DNA of 64,000 bases from Psychrobacter sp. Cmf 22.2 (GCF_001921745.1 NZ_MRYA01000001.1:744001-808000), one strand, 5' to 3'; positions 1-9,391 are shown, numbered from the stretch's first letter. The notes: generated from the sequence alone by a model not told the origin. Numbers and translations are program-made.

Positions 1-338
1 ACGGTGGTCAATGGGATGTTGCACATGCTGCAAAACAGCTTGCTCTACAAGTTGAGGCGGGTGGTTTACGTGCTGAAGACATCAATAATGATTTGCTTGG
101 TCAATACGTACAGTTAGCTGATGCGCCTGCGGTGGATATGTTAATCAGAACGGGCGGTGAATATAGGATTTCCAATTTCTTATTGTGGCAAGCAGCTTAT
201 GCAGAGCTGTTCTTTACTCAAACGTTATGGCCAGATTTTGCAGCAAATGAGCTTGCGGACATGATTACAGAGTTTGCCAAGCGTCAACGCCGTTTTGGTA
301 AAACCAGCGAACAGATTGAAACGCAATTATTGCGCTAG
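1..338 (+). CDS. uppS: Undecaprenyl diphosphate synthase, C-terminal part (5' end outside window)
   Basis: The frame is open from base 3, so the gene begins upstream of the window; about 111 residues are visible. The family condenses isopentenyl diphosphate onto farnesyl diphosphate in cis to make C55-PP, the carrier lipid for peptidoglycan and O-antigen. The visible part holds the conserved cis-prenyltransferase block [15 protein letters not shown] followed by AYAELFF and WPDF, which forms the C-terminal substrate and dimer region. It precedes cdsA by about 70 bp on the same strand, the usual uppS-cdsA-dxr-rseP order in gammaproteobacteria. The N-terminal catalytic Asp is not in view. Confidence 0.95.
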   Translation, partial: GGQWDVAHAAKQLALQVEAGGLRAEDINNDLLGQYVQLADAPAVDMLIRTGGEYRISNFLLWQAAYAELFFTQTLWPDFAANELADMITEFAKRQRRFGKTSEQIETQLLR

Positions 339-411
339 TTCATGCATTTGTATTAGCTGCTATAATGCAATATTGAGCAAATGTCTCTTTTTACTATAAG
401 GTCTGATTGGT

Positions 412-1221
412 ATGTGGCAACGGATTAAAACAGCAATTATTTTAATTATTATTGTTGGAATTGCATTGTTTGCAAGTCAAACGCCCATCTTCTTTGCACC
501 GTTATTAGCGATTGGAGTCACCATTGCTGCGCACGAATGGACGAAGCTGATGCCTAAATGGCGTCAACCTGTTGTCTTTGTCATGATGGTACTGACAATC
601 ACTCTAATATCTTTACTGCTTGAAATTACGTGGGTGATGTGGTGGATTGCTTCTTTAGTCATCTGGCTGCTGGCATTATCTTGGGTTCGTAATTTTCCAA
701 CATACACAAATTGGTATGGTAAAAAGCTGAGTCTGATGGGAGTGGTTATATTGACTGCCTCTATCACCGCAATGTTCTATCTATGGCAGTTATCGGCTTG
801 GTGGCTAATGTATGTATTCTTATTGGTATGGTGTGCAGACAGTGGCGCTTACTTCGTTGGACGCAAGCTTGGTCGACGTAAGATGGCACCCAACGTATCT
901 CCTAATAAGAGTATGGAGGGGTTAGCTGGTGGCTTGGTAACTGGCTTAGTGGTAGTTATCGCTATTAGTGTCTTTAAGCTGCAACTGACAGGTATGGCTT
1001 TGGTCGCCTTTGTCGCACTCTCTGCTGTGACGATTCTTGCCTCAGTATTGGGTGACCTGTTTGAGTCTATGCTTAAACGCCGTGCCAAGGTAAAAGACTC
1101 AGGGACTATTTTACCAGGTCATGGCGGTATTCTAGATCGTATCGATTCCCTATTATCTGCAACTCCGGTATTTGCCCTCGGGTTTTGGAGTCTGCAACAT
1201 TTGGGATTACTCATTGTATAA
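412..1221 (+). CDS. cdsA: Phosphatidate cytidylyltransferase (CDP-diglyceride synthase)
   Basis: Makes CDP-diacylglycerol from phosphatidic acid and CTP in the inner membrane, the branch point for all phospholipids. The 269-aa protein is almost entirely hydrophobic, with about seven or eight membrane segments. The CdsA signature is complete near residues 218-246: SMLKRR, KDSG, LPGHGG and LDRID. A second conserved patch, WCADSGAYFVGRKLG, lies near residue 140. The start is supported by AAGGTCTG about 8 nt upstream of the ATG. It lies between uppS and dxr in the envelope cluster. Length is near the E. coli enzyme (285 aa). Confidence 0.97.
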   Translation: MWQRIKTAIILIIIVGIALFASQTPIFFAPLLAIGVTIAAHEWTKLMPKWRQPVVFVMMVLTITLISLLLEITWVMWWIASLVIWLLALSWVRNFPTYTNWYGKKLSLMGVVILTASITAMFYLWQLSAWWLMYVFLLVWCADSGAYFVGRKLGRRKMAPNVSPNKSMEGLAGGLVTGLVVVIAISVFKLQLTGMALVAFVALSAVTILASVLGDLFESMLKRRAKVKDSGTILPGHGGILDRIDSLLSATPVFALGFWSLQHLGLLIV

Positions 1222-1271
1222 ATTTGTATCTACTTTAATCCATTTATTTATCTTGACGCCATGTCTTACAG

Positions 1272-1296
1272 AGTCAGCAGCAACTTTTTGCTGACT
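1272..1296. other. Hairpin between cdsA and dxr
   Basis: An 8-bp perfect inverted repeat, AGTCAGCA and TGCTGACT, with a 9-nt loop lies in the 146-bp cdsA-dxr spacer. There is no clean T-run after it, so it is at best a weak terminator or RNA-processing site rather than a full operon break. Confidence 0.4.
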
Positions 1297-1367
1297 TGAC
1301 GTTTTAGCTAGACGATTTTTATTTTCAACGATACCTTTTTTCTCAATATTTATGGGCATTAATAGTT

Positions 1368-2570
1368 ATGACGCAACGCATCGCTGTACTTGGCGCAACG
1401 GGCTCTATTGGTGACAGCACATTAGCAATTTTAGCGGCGCATACGCAAGACTATAACGTCTATGCTTTATCTGGGTATCAGCGTTTGGACAAACTATTTG
1501 CGCTGTGCCAGCAGTTTGAGCCGATGCGTGTTTGTGTGCCAACGGCTGCTGTTGATGACTTTGCTCAGCGTTTAGATGAGGCAGGCTTGTCCATCGATGT
1601 AGTAAGTGGCGATAGCGGTCTGATAGATATTGCCACTGATAACCAAGTAGATACTGTGGTCGCAGCTATTGTTGGTGCCGCAGGACTGCCTTCAACGTTA
1701 GCGGCTGCACGTGCTGGTAAGCGTATCCTGCTTGCTAATAAAGAAGCGCTAGTCATGGCAGGGCAAGTTATGATTGCAGCGGTCAAAAGGCATAATGCTA
1801 CTTTATTACCCATCGACTCTGAACACAATGCAATTTTTCAATGTTTGCCACCTGCTATTCAGCAAAACAACACTCAAATTCATGAGCCAAGCTATGGCGT
1901 ACGTAAATTGTGGTTAACCGCTTCAGGTGGACCATTTTTGCAGCAGTCGTTTGATCAGATGCAGCAGGCAAGCGTTGCTCAAGCGGTCAAACATCCAAAC
2001 TGGTCGATGGGTCAAAAGATATCGGTTGATTCTGCGACGATGATGAACAAAGGACTTGAGCTGATCGAAGCTTGTCATTTATTTGATTTGCCAGAAAGTA
2101 AGATAAATGTGGTCATTCATCCACAAAGTATCATTCACTCAATGGTAGAATATAGCGATGGTAGCTTTTTAGCGCAGCTTGGCAGCCCGGATATGAAAAC
2201 GCCGATTGCGCATGCTTTGAGCTATCCTGAACGGATTGATAGTGGCTCTCAACCATTGGACTTATATGCGCTAAGTGGTTTAGAGTTTATTAAACCAGAC
2301 TTGCATAAGTTTGCTTGTCTGCGTCTTGCACGTCAAGCCATGCAAGCGGGTACGCAAGCGACCATTATATTGAACGCTGCCAATGAGATAGCAGTCGCGG
2401 CGTTCTTAACAAGTCGGTTACGTTTAACTGATATTGCCGATATCAATGAGCGGGCGTTAACCGAGATACAAGTACCCCTATTAGATGAAAATGCTGATAT
2501 CGATAATATTTTAGCGATTGATAAACTAGCAAGGCGTCATACCGAAGCACTTGTCGCTGAGATAGCATAG
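1368..2570 (+). CDS. dxr: 1-deoxy-D-xylulose 5-phosphate reductoisomerase
   Basis: Second enzyme of the MEP isoprenoid pathway; converts DXP to 2-C-methyl-D-erythritol 4-phosphate with NADPH and is the target of fosmidomycin. The protein has 400 aa, the family norm. The NADPH-binding motif GATGSIGDSTL is at residues 9-19. The metal site appears as DSEHNAIFQ near residue 152. Substrate-binding blocks ASGGPF (near 187) and SVDSATMMNKGLE (near 217) follow. It sits between cdsA and rseP, upstream of the C55 carrier pathway it supplies. A separate promoter may exist in the 146-bp spacer before it, but I see no strong hexamers. Confidence 0.98.
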   Translation: MTQRIAVLGATGSIGDSTLAILAAHTQDYNVYALSGYQRLDKLFALCQQFEPMRVCVPTAAVDDFAQRLDEAGLSIDVVSGDSGLIDIATDNQVDTVVAAIVGAAGLPSTLAAARAGKRILLANKEALVMAGQVMIAAVKRHNATLLPIDSEHNAIFQCLPPAIQQNNTQIHEPSYGVRKLWLTASGGPFLQQSFDQMQQASVAQAVKHPNWSMGQKISVDSATMMNKGLELIEACHLFDLPESKINVVIHPQSIIHSMVEYSDGSFLAQLGSPDMKTPIAHALSYPERIDSGSQPLDLYALSGLEFIKPDLHKFACLRLARQAMQAGTQATIILNAANEIAVAAFLTSRLRLTDIADINERALTEIQVPLLDENADIDNILAIDKLARRHTEALVAEIA

Positions 2571-2603
2571 CATGATGAAGAGTAACCTAAACGAGAAAAG
2601 ATC

Positions 2604-3980
2604 ATGACGTTTTTACTAACACTGCTCGCAGCGATTTTTGTTTTAGGGCCTTTAATTGCATTGCATGAGTGGGGTCACTATATAGTGGCACGATTATGCG
2701 GTGTCAAAGTGCTAACCTATTCTATTGGTTTTGGCCCAAAGTTGACGGGCTGGACCAGTAAAAAAAGTGGCATCGACTATCGTATTTCTATGCTGCCGCT
2801 AGGTGGTTACGTCAAGATGCTTGATGAGCGTGAAGGTGAAGTGCCAAAAGATGAATTGCATTTGGCGTTTAATCGTCAGCACCCATTAAAAAAAATCGCT
2901 ATCGTCGCTGCTGGTCCAATCATGAACTTTATCATTGCAATCGCGCTATTTTGGGTATTGTTTATGACCCCATCTGAGCAATTAGCGACGAAGATTGGAC
3001 AAGTACTGCCAGATACTCCAGCGGCGATGGCACAGTTGCCAGTTGGGGATAAAATTATCGCAATTGATGGTCATGAAGTACAGACGTGGGAAGGGATTAA
3101 TTATCGTTTAGCAGGACGAATGGGTGAGACGGGTAATGTCAGTATTACGCTACAACCAGACAAATCATCTACAGATGAGGCAAAAACTTATCAAGCACCT
3201 GTTATGCAATTTATGCAGGGTGAGGATAAAGGTAAGGATGCGCTAACCAGTTTGGGGATGTTACCTTGGCAGCCACAGATTGCACCAATCGTTGGTGATT
3301 TATCAGCGGATGGAGCAGCTGTACGTCAAGGCCTAGAAGTAGGCGATCGCATTATAGCGATTAACAATAAAGAGATTGAAGATTGGATCAGTGCTACACG
3401 AATGATTCGTGACAATCCTGAGGTGCTACTAAACTTTACCGTCATTCGTGACGGCGAACCAGTACAGCTACAAATTATGCCGCAAGGTAAGAAAGACAAT
3501 CTAGGCAATGCCTACGGTCAGATCGGTGCTATGGTTGAACAAACTGAGATTGTTATTCCTGATGCGTATAAAACCACTATAGCTTACGGTCCTGGCGAAG
3601 CAATGGTAAAATCGTTTGAAAAAACGGAACAGCTGGCCGTAATGACAGTCAGTTCAATGGGCAAGATGATCTCAGGTATGATTGGTCTTGATAATTTGTC
3701 TGGACCTATTACCATCGCCAAAGTCGCCAAACAAAGCTTTGATATTAGTTGGGAGATGGTGCTGTCTACTGCCGCCTTAATTAGTTTGAGCCTTGCAGTC
3801 TTGAATCTATTACCGATTCCTGTGTTGGATGGTGGGCATATTGTGTATCATCTTATTGAGTTGATTCGTGGCAAGCCCCTGTCAGAAGGGGTTCAAATTG
3901 TAGGATTAAATATTGGTTTACTCTTACTGGCAGGTTTCATGGTGTTAGCGATTGGTAATGATATTAGTAGGCTGTTTTAA
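2604..3980 (+). CDS. rseP: RseP site-2 zinc metalloprotease
   Basis: Intramembrane protease that in E. coli cleaves anti-sigma factor RseA to release sigma-E, and also clears signal-peptide remnants. The zinc motif HEWGH is at residues 21-25 in the first membrane segment. The third ligand motif NLLPIPVLDGGH lies near residues 401-412 in a C-terminal membrane segment. Two PDZ-type domains occupy roughly residues 125-320 between them. Length is 458 aa against 450 in E. coli. The ATG lies 34 bp after dxr and follows GAGAAAAG. Its place directly upstream of bamA matches its envelope-stress role. Confidence 0.97.
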   Translation: MTFLLTLLAAIFVLGPLIALHEWGHYIVARLCGVKVLTYSIGFGPKLTGWTSKKSGIDYRISMLPLGGYVKMLDEREGEVPKDELHLAFNRQHPLKKIAIVAAGPIMNFIIAIALFWVLFMTPSEQLATKIGQVLPDTPAAMAQLPVGDKIIAIDGHEVQTWEGINYRLAGRMGETGNVSITLQPDKSSTDEAKTYQAPVMQFMQGEDKGKDALTSLGMLPWQPQIAPIVGDLSADGAAVRQGLEVGDRIIAINNKEIEDWISATRMIRDNPEVLLNFTVIRDGEPVQLQIMPQGKKDNLGNAYGQIGAMVEQTEIVIPDAYKTTIAYGPGEAMVKSFEKTEQLAVMTVSSMGKMISGMIGLDNLSGPITIAKVAKQSFDISWEMVLSTAALISLSLAVLNLLPIPVLDGGHIVYHLIELIRGKPLSEGVQIVGLNIGLLLLAGFMVLAIGNDISRLF

Positions 3981-4071
3981 GTAGAGGCTGAGTCATTTAT
4001 CAAGTAAAGTACGACACACTAACGTCTACACAGACATTGTGTCCTAGTTGTTTGGCTGGTTTGCTATTGCT

Positions 4072-4087
4072 GTTGCATCAATGCAAC
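4072..4087. promoter_or_regulatory. Perfect palindrome upstream of bamA
   Basis: GTTGCAT-CA-ATGCAAC is a 7-bp perfect inverted repeat with a 2-bp centre, in the 264-bp spacer between rseP and bamA and about 160 bp ahead of the bamA start. It resembles a dimeric repressor operator. No regulator can be assigned from sequence alone. Confidence 0.35.
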
Positions 4088-4244
4088 TGTACTAATCGTA
4101 ATTTTTAGTTTATTTTATGATGCATTTTATATAAAGTGTCCTCTGTCAGTTCATGTTTGAATCGCAAATTGCGTACCAATTGGACTAGACAAAATATGCT
4201 TTTTACCTTAACTTAAGCAAGTTTTTTATTGACGGATAGTGTTT

Positions 4245-6659
4245 ATGCGTACGCCTTTATTTATGAGTGCGGCTGGGTTGCCGTTAGTTGTAGCAATGAT
4301 AAGTATGCCTGTACAGGCGGCAAACTTTGTAGTCACTGATATTGGCTTTACTGGTCTACAACGTCTAACCCCTGATAGCTTGTATCCGGTCTTACCTGTA
4401 ACAATAGGTGATACGGTCAACGACAGTAGTCTTGCAGCCAGTATTAAAGCACTGTATGCCACTGACAATTTTGCAAATATTCAAAGCCGTGTCGAAGGTG
4501 GTCAGCTGAGTTTTGATGTCATCGAACGTCCTATTATCGCTGAAGTGAATTTTGAAGGTAATAAGCTTATCCCCGAAGAAGGTCTAGAGCAAGGACTCGA
4601 AAACGCTGGACTATCTGCAGGTGATGTACTCAAACAATCCACTCTACAAGGCGTTGCCAACGAGTTACAACAACAGTATATTAGCCAAGGTTATTACAAC
4701 AGTAATATCGAGGTGGATCAAACTTTACTTGATGGCAACCGTGTAAAGCTAGATGTGCGCTTTATTGAAGGCAAGCCTGCTAAAGTGGTCGATATCAACG
4801 TCATTGGTAATAAACATTTTAGTGACGAAGACATCAAAGACGTTTTTGCGGTAAAAGAATCTTCATGGACACGTCTATTATCTAAATCTGATCGCTACGC
4901 AAAAGAAAAGCTGGCTGCCAGTCTAGAGAACTTAAAAGCCCTATACCAAAACGATGGTTATGTACGCTTTAATGTTGATAACGCTGTACTAAATATTAGT
5001 GAAGATAAGCGTAGTGTGTTCATTGAAGTTAGTGTAAGCGAAGGTGAGCAGTATCAATTTGGCGAAATAAATTTCTTAGGAGATCCAAAATTTGCTACTG
5101 ATGAGCTGGACGAGCTTGTTACTTTTGAGTCTAATGAGCAATACTCACAAGCCAAACTTGATGCGTCTACCGCTGCTTTAAAAAGCCGTTATGGCAATGA
5201 AGGTTATTATTTAGCACAAGTACGTCCAGTACCACGTATTGATGACGAAACCAAAGTTGTCGATATTGATTATTATATTGATCCTGCGCGCCCTATCTAT
5301 GTACGTCGTATCAACTTCAATGGCAATATTAAAACACAAGACGAAGTATTACGTCGTGAAATGCGTCAGTTAGAAGGGGCGCTGGCATCCAATGATAAGA
5401 TACAGCTGTCACGTACTCGTTTGATGCGTACAGGCTTCTTTAAAGCAGTCAATGTCGATGTAAAACCAGTCCCTAATCAGCCGGACCAAGTCGATATTAA
5501 CTATACGGTTGAGGAACAACCGTCTGGTAGCTCGACCATTGCTGCAGGTTATTCACAAAGTGGCGGTGTGACGTTCCAGCTAGATCTTACACAGAACAAC
5601 TTCATGGGTACAGGTAACCGCGTTAAAGCTGCTTTATCACGTTCAGAGACACGTGATTCTTATAGTTTAGGTTATACAGATCCGTACTTTACAGAAAATG
5701 GCGTATCCCAAGGCGTCAGCGCTTATTATCGCGAGACTAAATATGATGATCGAAACGTCAGTAATTATGTTACTGACTCATACGGCGCAACACTAAACTA
5801 TAGCTACCCTGTAGATGAGACCAAGCGCGTCAGTGCTGGGGTAAATTTTGATAACACTGCCGTACGTGGTGGTCGTTGGCTTGGCGTATCAAACGTTCAA
5901 CAAATCATCGATGATGGTGGTACTACTGAAGCATTTTCTGGAGAGTTTGAAGGTCGAACTAGTTTCAAAAACGACTATAACACCTACAACCTACTTTTAG
6001 GATGGGATTATAGTACGCTAGATCGCCCTGTATTTCCGACTAAAGGCATGAGCCACAATGTTAATGCCACTTTTGGGTTTGGCGATACGAATTATCAGAA
6101 ACTGCTTTACACGGGTAATGTGTACTATCCTGTGTATAAAGATGTGATCGCACGTGGCTATACCAAGCTTGGCTATGGTAATGATTTGCCTTTCTATGAA
6201 AACTTTTACGCCGGTGGTTATGGTTCGGTACGTGGTTATGAAGCGTCGACGCTCGGTCCACGCTCTGAGTCTTATTACAACGCCGTAAATGGCTTTGAAA
6301 GTGTTCAAAAAGAAGAGGTTGGCGGTAATGCGTTAGCGACCTTTGGTACTGAACTGATCTTGCCAATGCCATTTAAAGGTGACTGGGCTGATCAAGTGCG
6401 TCCAGTACTGTTCGCTGAAGGTGGTCAGGTCTTTGATACCACAGATAAAGAAGATCGCACCTTTATTAACCCCGCTAATGGTAATGATACAGAGGTGCCA
6501 TTGCTTACCCAAGACAACGACCTGCGCTTTAGTGCGGGTGCAGGGGTCACTTGGTATACACCTATCGGTCCTATCTCATTAAGTTATGCTGTACCTATCG
6601 GCGATAAAGAAAATGATGAGACTGAAAAAGTTCAGTTCCAGATTGGTAGCACGTTCTAG
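4245..6659 (+). CDS. bamA: Outer membrane protein assembly factor BamA
   Basis: Central Omp85 component of the BAM complex that folds beta-barrels into the outer membrane. The frame is open from a GTG at 4239, but the ATG at 4245 (MRTPLF) better fits the GACGGA upstream and gives a normal signal peptide ending near PVQA-A. The 804-aa product has five POTRA domains over about residues 25-425, then a 16-strand barrel. The Omp85 loop-6 motif VRGY lies near residue 660 (GSVRGYEAS). The terminal Phe, in the context QIGSTF, is the beta-signal. It is preceded by rseP and followed by lpxD with no skp between them. Family identity is secure. Confidence 0.97.
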   Translation: MRTPLFMSAAGLPLVVAMISMPVQAANFVVTDIGFTGLQRLTPDSLYPVLPVTIGDTVNDSSLAASIKALYATDNFANIQSRVEGGQLSFDVIERPIIAEVNFEGNKLIPEEGLEQGLENAGLSAGDVLKQSTLQGVANELQQQYISQGYYNSNIEVDQTLLDGNRVKLDVRFIEGKPAKVVDINVIGNKHFSDEDIKDVFAVKESSWTRLLSKSDRYAKEKLAASLENLKALYQNDGYVRFNVDNAVLNISEDKRSVFIEVSVSEGEQYQFGEINFLGDPKFATDELDELVTFESNEQYSQAKLDASTAALKSRYGNEGYYLAQVRPVPRIDDETKVVDIDYYIDPARPIYVRRINFNGNIKTQDEVLRREMRQLEGALASNDKIQLSRTRLMRTGFFKAVNVDVKPVPNQPDQVDINYTVEEQPSGSSTIAAGYSQSGGVTFQLDLTQNNFMGTGNRVKAALSRSETRDSYSLGYTDPYFTENGVSQGVSAYYRETKYDDRNVSNYVTDSYGATLNYSYPVDETKRVSAGVNFDNTAVRGGRWLGVSNVQQIIDDGGTTEAFSGEFEGRTSFKNDYNTYNLLLGWDYSTLDRPVFPTKGMSHNVNATFGFGDTNYQKLLYTGNVYYPVYKDVIARGYTKLGYGNDLPFYENFYAGGYGSVRGYEASTLGPRSESYYNAVNGFESVQKEEVGGNALATFGTELILPMPFKGDWADQVRPVLFAEGGQVFDTTDKEDRTFINPANGNDTEVPLLTQDNDLRFSAGAGVTWYTPIGPISLSYAVPIGDKENDETEKVQFQIGSTF

Positions 6660-6805
6660 TTAAGTCTATTGACTTAAAGTCGCTTTATTACGAAGTTGAC
6701 TTTAAAAGCTTGGTATTATTTTATACCTATTATTTTAATTGGTCGCTAAACTGAAACATCAGTTTGGCACCAGTTTTATCTTTATTAATAATATTAACGC
6801 CAATT

Positions 6806-7825
6806 ATGATAACGATTAAGCAGCTTATCTCTCAAATTGAGCAGCGTCAGCCAGTATTAAATAAAGCTGAGCTTACTACCGATCAGTTAACTCTAACCCT
6901 AAGCGGTGTCGGTAGTCTGACTGACGCAAATAGTACGCAGCTAAGTTTTTTAGCAGATCCAAATTATATAGATAGCTTGGCGCATACTCAGGCAGGCATA
7001 GTGCTTGTCACTGAGCAATATCGTGAGCAAGTACCGCCATCGTCTGTTGCTCTAGTCGTCGCGTCACCCTATTTGGCTTATGCTAGCAGTAGTCAGCTTT
7101 TTGTCCGTCATACTACAGAAATTAACACTATTCATCCGACAGCAATTATCGCTGAGAGTGCAGTAATTGGTGCTGATGTTCATATTGGTCCTTACTGCGT
7201 AATTAGTGAATATGTGCATATCGGTGACCGTAGCTGCCTAAATGCCAATGTAGTCGTTGAAGCATACAGTCATGTTGGTACTGATTGTGTGTTTAAGTCG
7301 CAAGTCGTTATTGGACATGATTGTATTATTGGCGATTATGTTAGACTACATGCTGGCGTTAGCATCGGTGCTGAAGGTTTTGGCTTTGCTCCGACTCAAG
7401 ATCCAAGTATTGATGGGTGGGAACGTATCGCACAGCTAGGGCGTGTGGTCGTTGGTAGCCATGTCCGCGTTGGTAGTAATACCTGTATTGACCGCGGGGC
7501 TGTTGATGATACTATCATTGGTGACCATGTTATTATTGATAATTTGGTTCAAATCGCTCATAACGTACGTATTGGAGCTGGCACCGCTATTGCTGCCAAT
7601 ACAGGTATTGCTGGTAGTACTACTATTGGCAAACGTTGTATCATTGGCGGCGCAGTAGGTATCACTGGTCATGTCGATATCACAGATGATGTTACTTTAT
7701 CAGGTATGACGATGGTGACGAAATCTATTAAGATAGCCGGCTCATACTCCTCAGGAACGGCTGCAATGCCAACTGCCAAATGGCGGCGAGCAGCAGTACG
7801 CTTCCGGCAACTAGGTGACAGCTAA
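6806..7825 (+). CDS. lpxD: UDP-3-O-(3-hydroxyacyl)glucosamine N-acyltransferase
   Basis: Third step of lipid A synthesis: adds the second 3-hydroxyacyl chain, from acyl-ACP, to the glucosamine nitrogen. The open frame extends back to a TTG at 6764, but the ATG at 6806 (MITIKQLISQIE) gives a 339-aa protein, matching E. coli LpxD (341 aa), and removes a meaningless hydrophobic leader. An N-terminal uridine-binding domain (to about residue 100) precedes a left-handed beta-helix of hexapeptide repeats, with the catalytic-His region in IAHNVRIG. It ends with the usual basic, amphipathic tail. It belongs to the lpxD-fabZ-lpxA unit, with 89 bp before fabZ. Confidence 0.96.
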   Translation: MITIKQLISQIEQRQPVLNKAELTTDQLTLTLSGVGSLTDANSTQLSFLADPNYIDSLAHTQAGIVLVTEQYREQVPPSSVALVVASPYLAYASSSQLFVRHTTEINTIHPTAIIAESAVIGADVHIGPYCVISEYVHIGDRSCLNANVVVEAYSHVGTDCVFKSQVVIGHDCIIGDYVRLHAGVSIGAEGFGFAPTQDPSIDGWERIAQLGRVVVGSHVRVGSNTCIDRGAVDDTIIGDHVIIDNLVQIAHNVRIGAGTAIAANTGIAGSTTIGKRCIIGGAVGITGHVDITDDVTLSGMTMVTKSIKIAGSYSSGTAAMPTAKWRRAAVRFRQLGDS

Positions 7826-7914
7826 ATATACTTATTTAAAGATATCTATAAGTTTATGAACATGAAAACAATTCTACTATCAACAATATGCAATAAAAGC
7901 AAGGAAGCCACTTT

Positions 7915-8424
7915 ATGAGTGCTATAGACATAGATACTTTAAATGATGAAGACATCAAAACATTATCTGAGCAAGGTCTGACACTGCCGCTAACTTATCA
8001 TACACTCAAACACTATTTGCCACACCGCTATCCTTTTATGTTGGTGGACAAAATCACAGCTTGTAAACCTGGTGAGTGTATTACTGGCATTAAGAATGTG
8101 ACTATTAATGAAGAGTTTTTTAATGGACATTTTCCTGATGAGCCTATTATGCCAGGTGTATTAATGGTCGAGTCTATGGCTCAAGTTTCAGGTGTATTAG
8201 GCTTTATTAGTGCAGGTTTAACTGCCGAAGATGGTTATTTGTATTTGTTTGCAGGGGTTGATAAGGTGCGTTTTAAGCGCCGAGTGATTCCTGGTGATCA
8301 GCTCATCATCCGTGCTAAAACTGTGATGCAAAAGCAAGGTATTTACAAGTTTGACTGTACCGTACATGTCGAAGATGAGCTGGCGGCGAGTGCTCAAGTA
8401 ATGATCGCTCGCCAAGAGCAATAA
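7915..8424 (+). CDS. fabZ: 3-hydroxyacyl-[acyl-carrier-protein] dehydratase FabZ
   Basis: Hot-dog-fold dehydratase of type II fatty acid synthesis; competes with LpxA and LpxD for 3-hydroxyacyl-ACP. The conserved HRYPFMLVDKI block and the active-site helix FNGHFPDEPIMPGVLMVE are intact, with catalytic His near residue 72 and Glu near 86. At 169 aa it is about 18 residues longer than E. coli FabZ, owing to a short acidic N-terminal extension (MSAIDIDTLNDED). The start has a good AAGGAAG ribosome site. Its position between lpxD and lpxA is conserved and couples lipid A to phospholipid supply. Confidence 0.97.
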   Translation: MSAIDIDTLNDEDIKTLSEQGLTLPLTYHTLKHYLPHRYPFMLVDKITACKPGECITGIKNVTINEEFFNGHFPDEPIMPGVLMVESMAQVSGVLGFISAGLTAEDGYLYLFAGVDKVRFKRRVIPGDQLIIRAKTVMQKQGIYKFDCTVHVEDELAASAQVMIARQEQ

Positions 8425-8493
8425 AGAGCTGACGATAGAGGCGTTTGAATTATTAATTGGCTAGATTTGTTGGAGAGTCATGTTAGCATTCGC

Positions 8494-8512
8494 GATGAGA
8501 ATTATCATCATC
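8494..8512. promoter_or_regulatory. Fur-box-like site upstream of lpxA
   Basis: GATGAGAATTATCATCATC matches the 19-bp Fur consensus at 14 of 19 positions by eye. A TATAAT hexamer follows at 8528-8533, so a bound repressor would cover the -35 area of a promoter internal to fabZ-lpxA. The match is moderate and the -35 hexamer is not clear. Confidence 0.3.
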
Positions 8513-8611
8513 AATAATAATTTTGGTTATAATTGGTATTGGCCTCAAGGCTAAACTATTGGTATTCTGTTTTACCATTTACTCGTATTAAATGATACAA
8601 AGGCCTACATT

Positions 8612-9391
8612 ATGAGTCAGATTCATCCCACAGCGCTCATCTCACCGTCTGCTAAGATTGATGAGACAGCTATTATAGGACCATATTGTATCATCGGTGA
8701 TGAGGTGACGATTGGTGCATACACTACTTTGCATCGGCACGTAGTAGTGACCAAACTCACCCGGATTGGCAAGCATAACCAAATTTATCAGTTTGCAAGT
8801 ATTGGTGAAAACCCACAAGATCTAAAATATGCAGGTGAGCGTACATGGCTTGAGATTGGCGATCATAACACTATTCGTGAAGCTTGTAGCTTACACCGTG
8901 GTACTGTGCAAGATAACAAGTTAACCAAAGTCGGTAACCATAATCTATTTATGGTGAATACTCATATCGCTCATGATTGTATGATAGGTGATCACAATGT
9001 GGTTGCAAACAATGTCGGTATTGCAGGACATGTGACGATTGGTAATCATACTATTATTGGTGGTAATTCAGGTATACATCAGTTTTGCCGAGTAGAAGAT
9101 TACAGCTTAGTCGGTGGTGCTAGTCTAATTTTAAAGGATGTCGCTGCTTTTACTATGGTTTCAGGTAATCCGGCACATGCTCATGGACTTAATATTGAAG
9201 GTATGCGTCGCAAAGATTGGTCGCAGCAGACCATCGATATATTACGCCAAGCATATGTAACTATTTTTAGATCTGGATTAACGACTGTTCAGGCTCTCAA
9301 GATTTTGCAAGAAGATCTGTTACCGAAAGAACCTAAGATCCAGCTGCTTATTAATTCTTTACAGTATAGTAAACGAGGTGTGGTACGTTAA
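8612..9391 (+). CDS. lpxA: UDP-N-acetylglucosamine O-acyltransferase
   Basis: First committed enzyme of lipid A synthesis; transfers a 3-hydroxyacyl group from ACP to UDP-GlcNAc. Hexapeptide beta-helix repeats run from the N-terminus (ISPSAKIDETAIIGPYCIIG) to about residue 190. The catalytic His lies in NTHIAHDCMIGDHN near residue 121, and a helical C-terminal domain follows. The length of 259 aa is close to E. coli LpxA (262 aa). It is 187 bp downstream of fabZ, a longer gap than usual that contains a possible internal promoter. No lpxB follows; a terminator and an unrelated transporter come next. Confidence 0.97.
   Translation: MSQIHPTALISPSAKIDETAIIGPYCIIGDEVTIGAYTTLHRHVVVTKLTRIGKHNQIYQFASIGENPQDLKYAGERTWLEIGDHNTIREACSLHRGTVQDNKLTKVGNHNLFMVNTHIAHDCMIGDHNVVANNVGIAGHVTIGNHTIIGGNSGIHQFCRVEDYSLVGGASLILKDVAAFTMVSGNPAHAHGLNIEGMRRKDWSQQTIDILRQAYVTIFRSGLTTVQALKILQEDLLPKEPKIQLLINSLQYSKRGVVR

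Noticed and set aside
6018..6372. Open frames on the - strand inside bamA (96 and 103 codons)
   Set aside because: They lie antisense to the conserved BamA barrel, have His/Arg-rich sequence with no domain, and lack ribosome sites.
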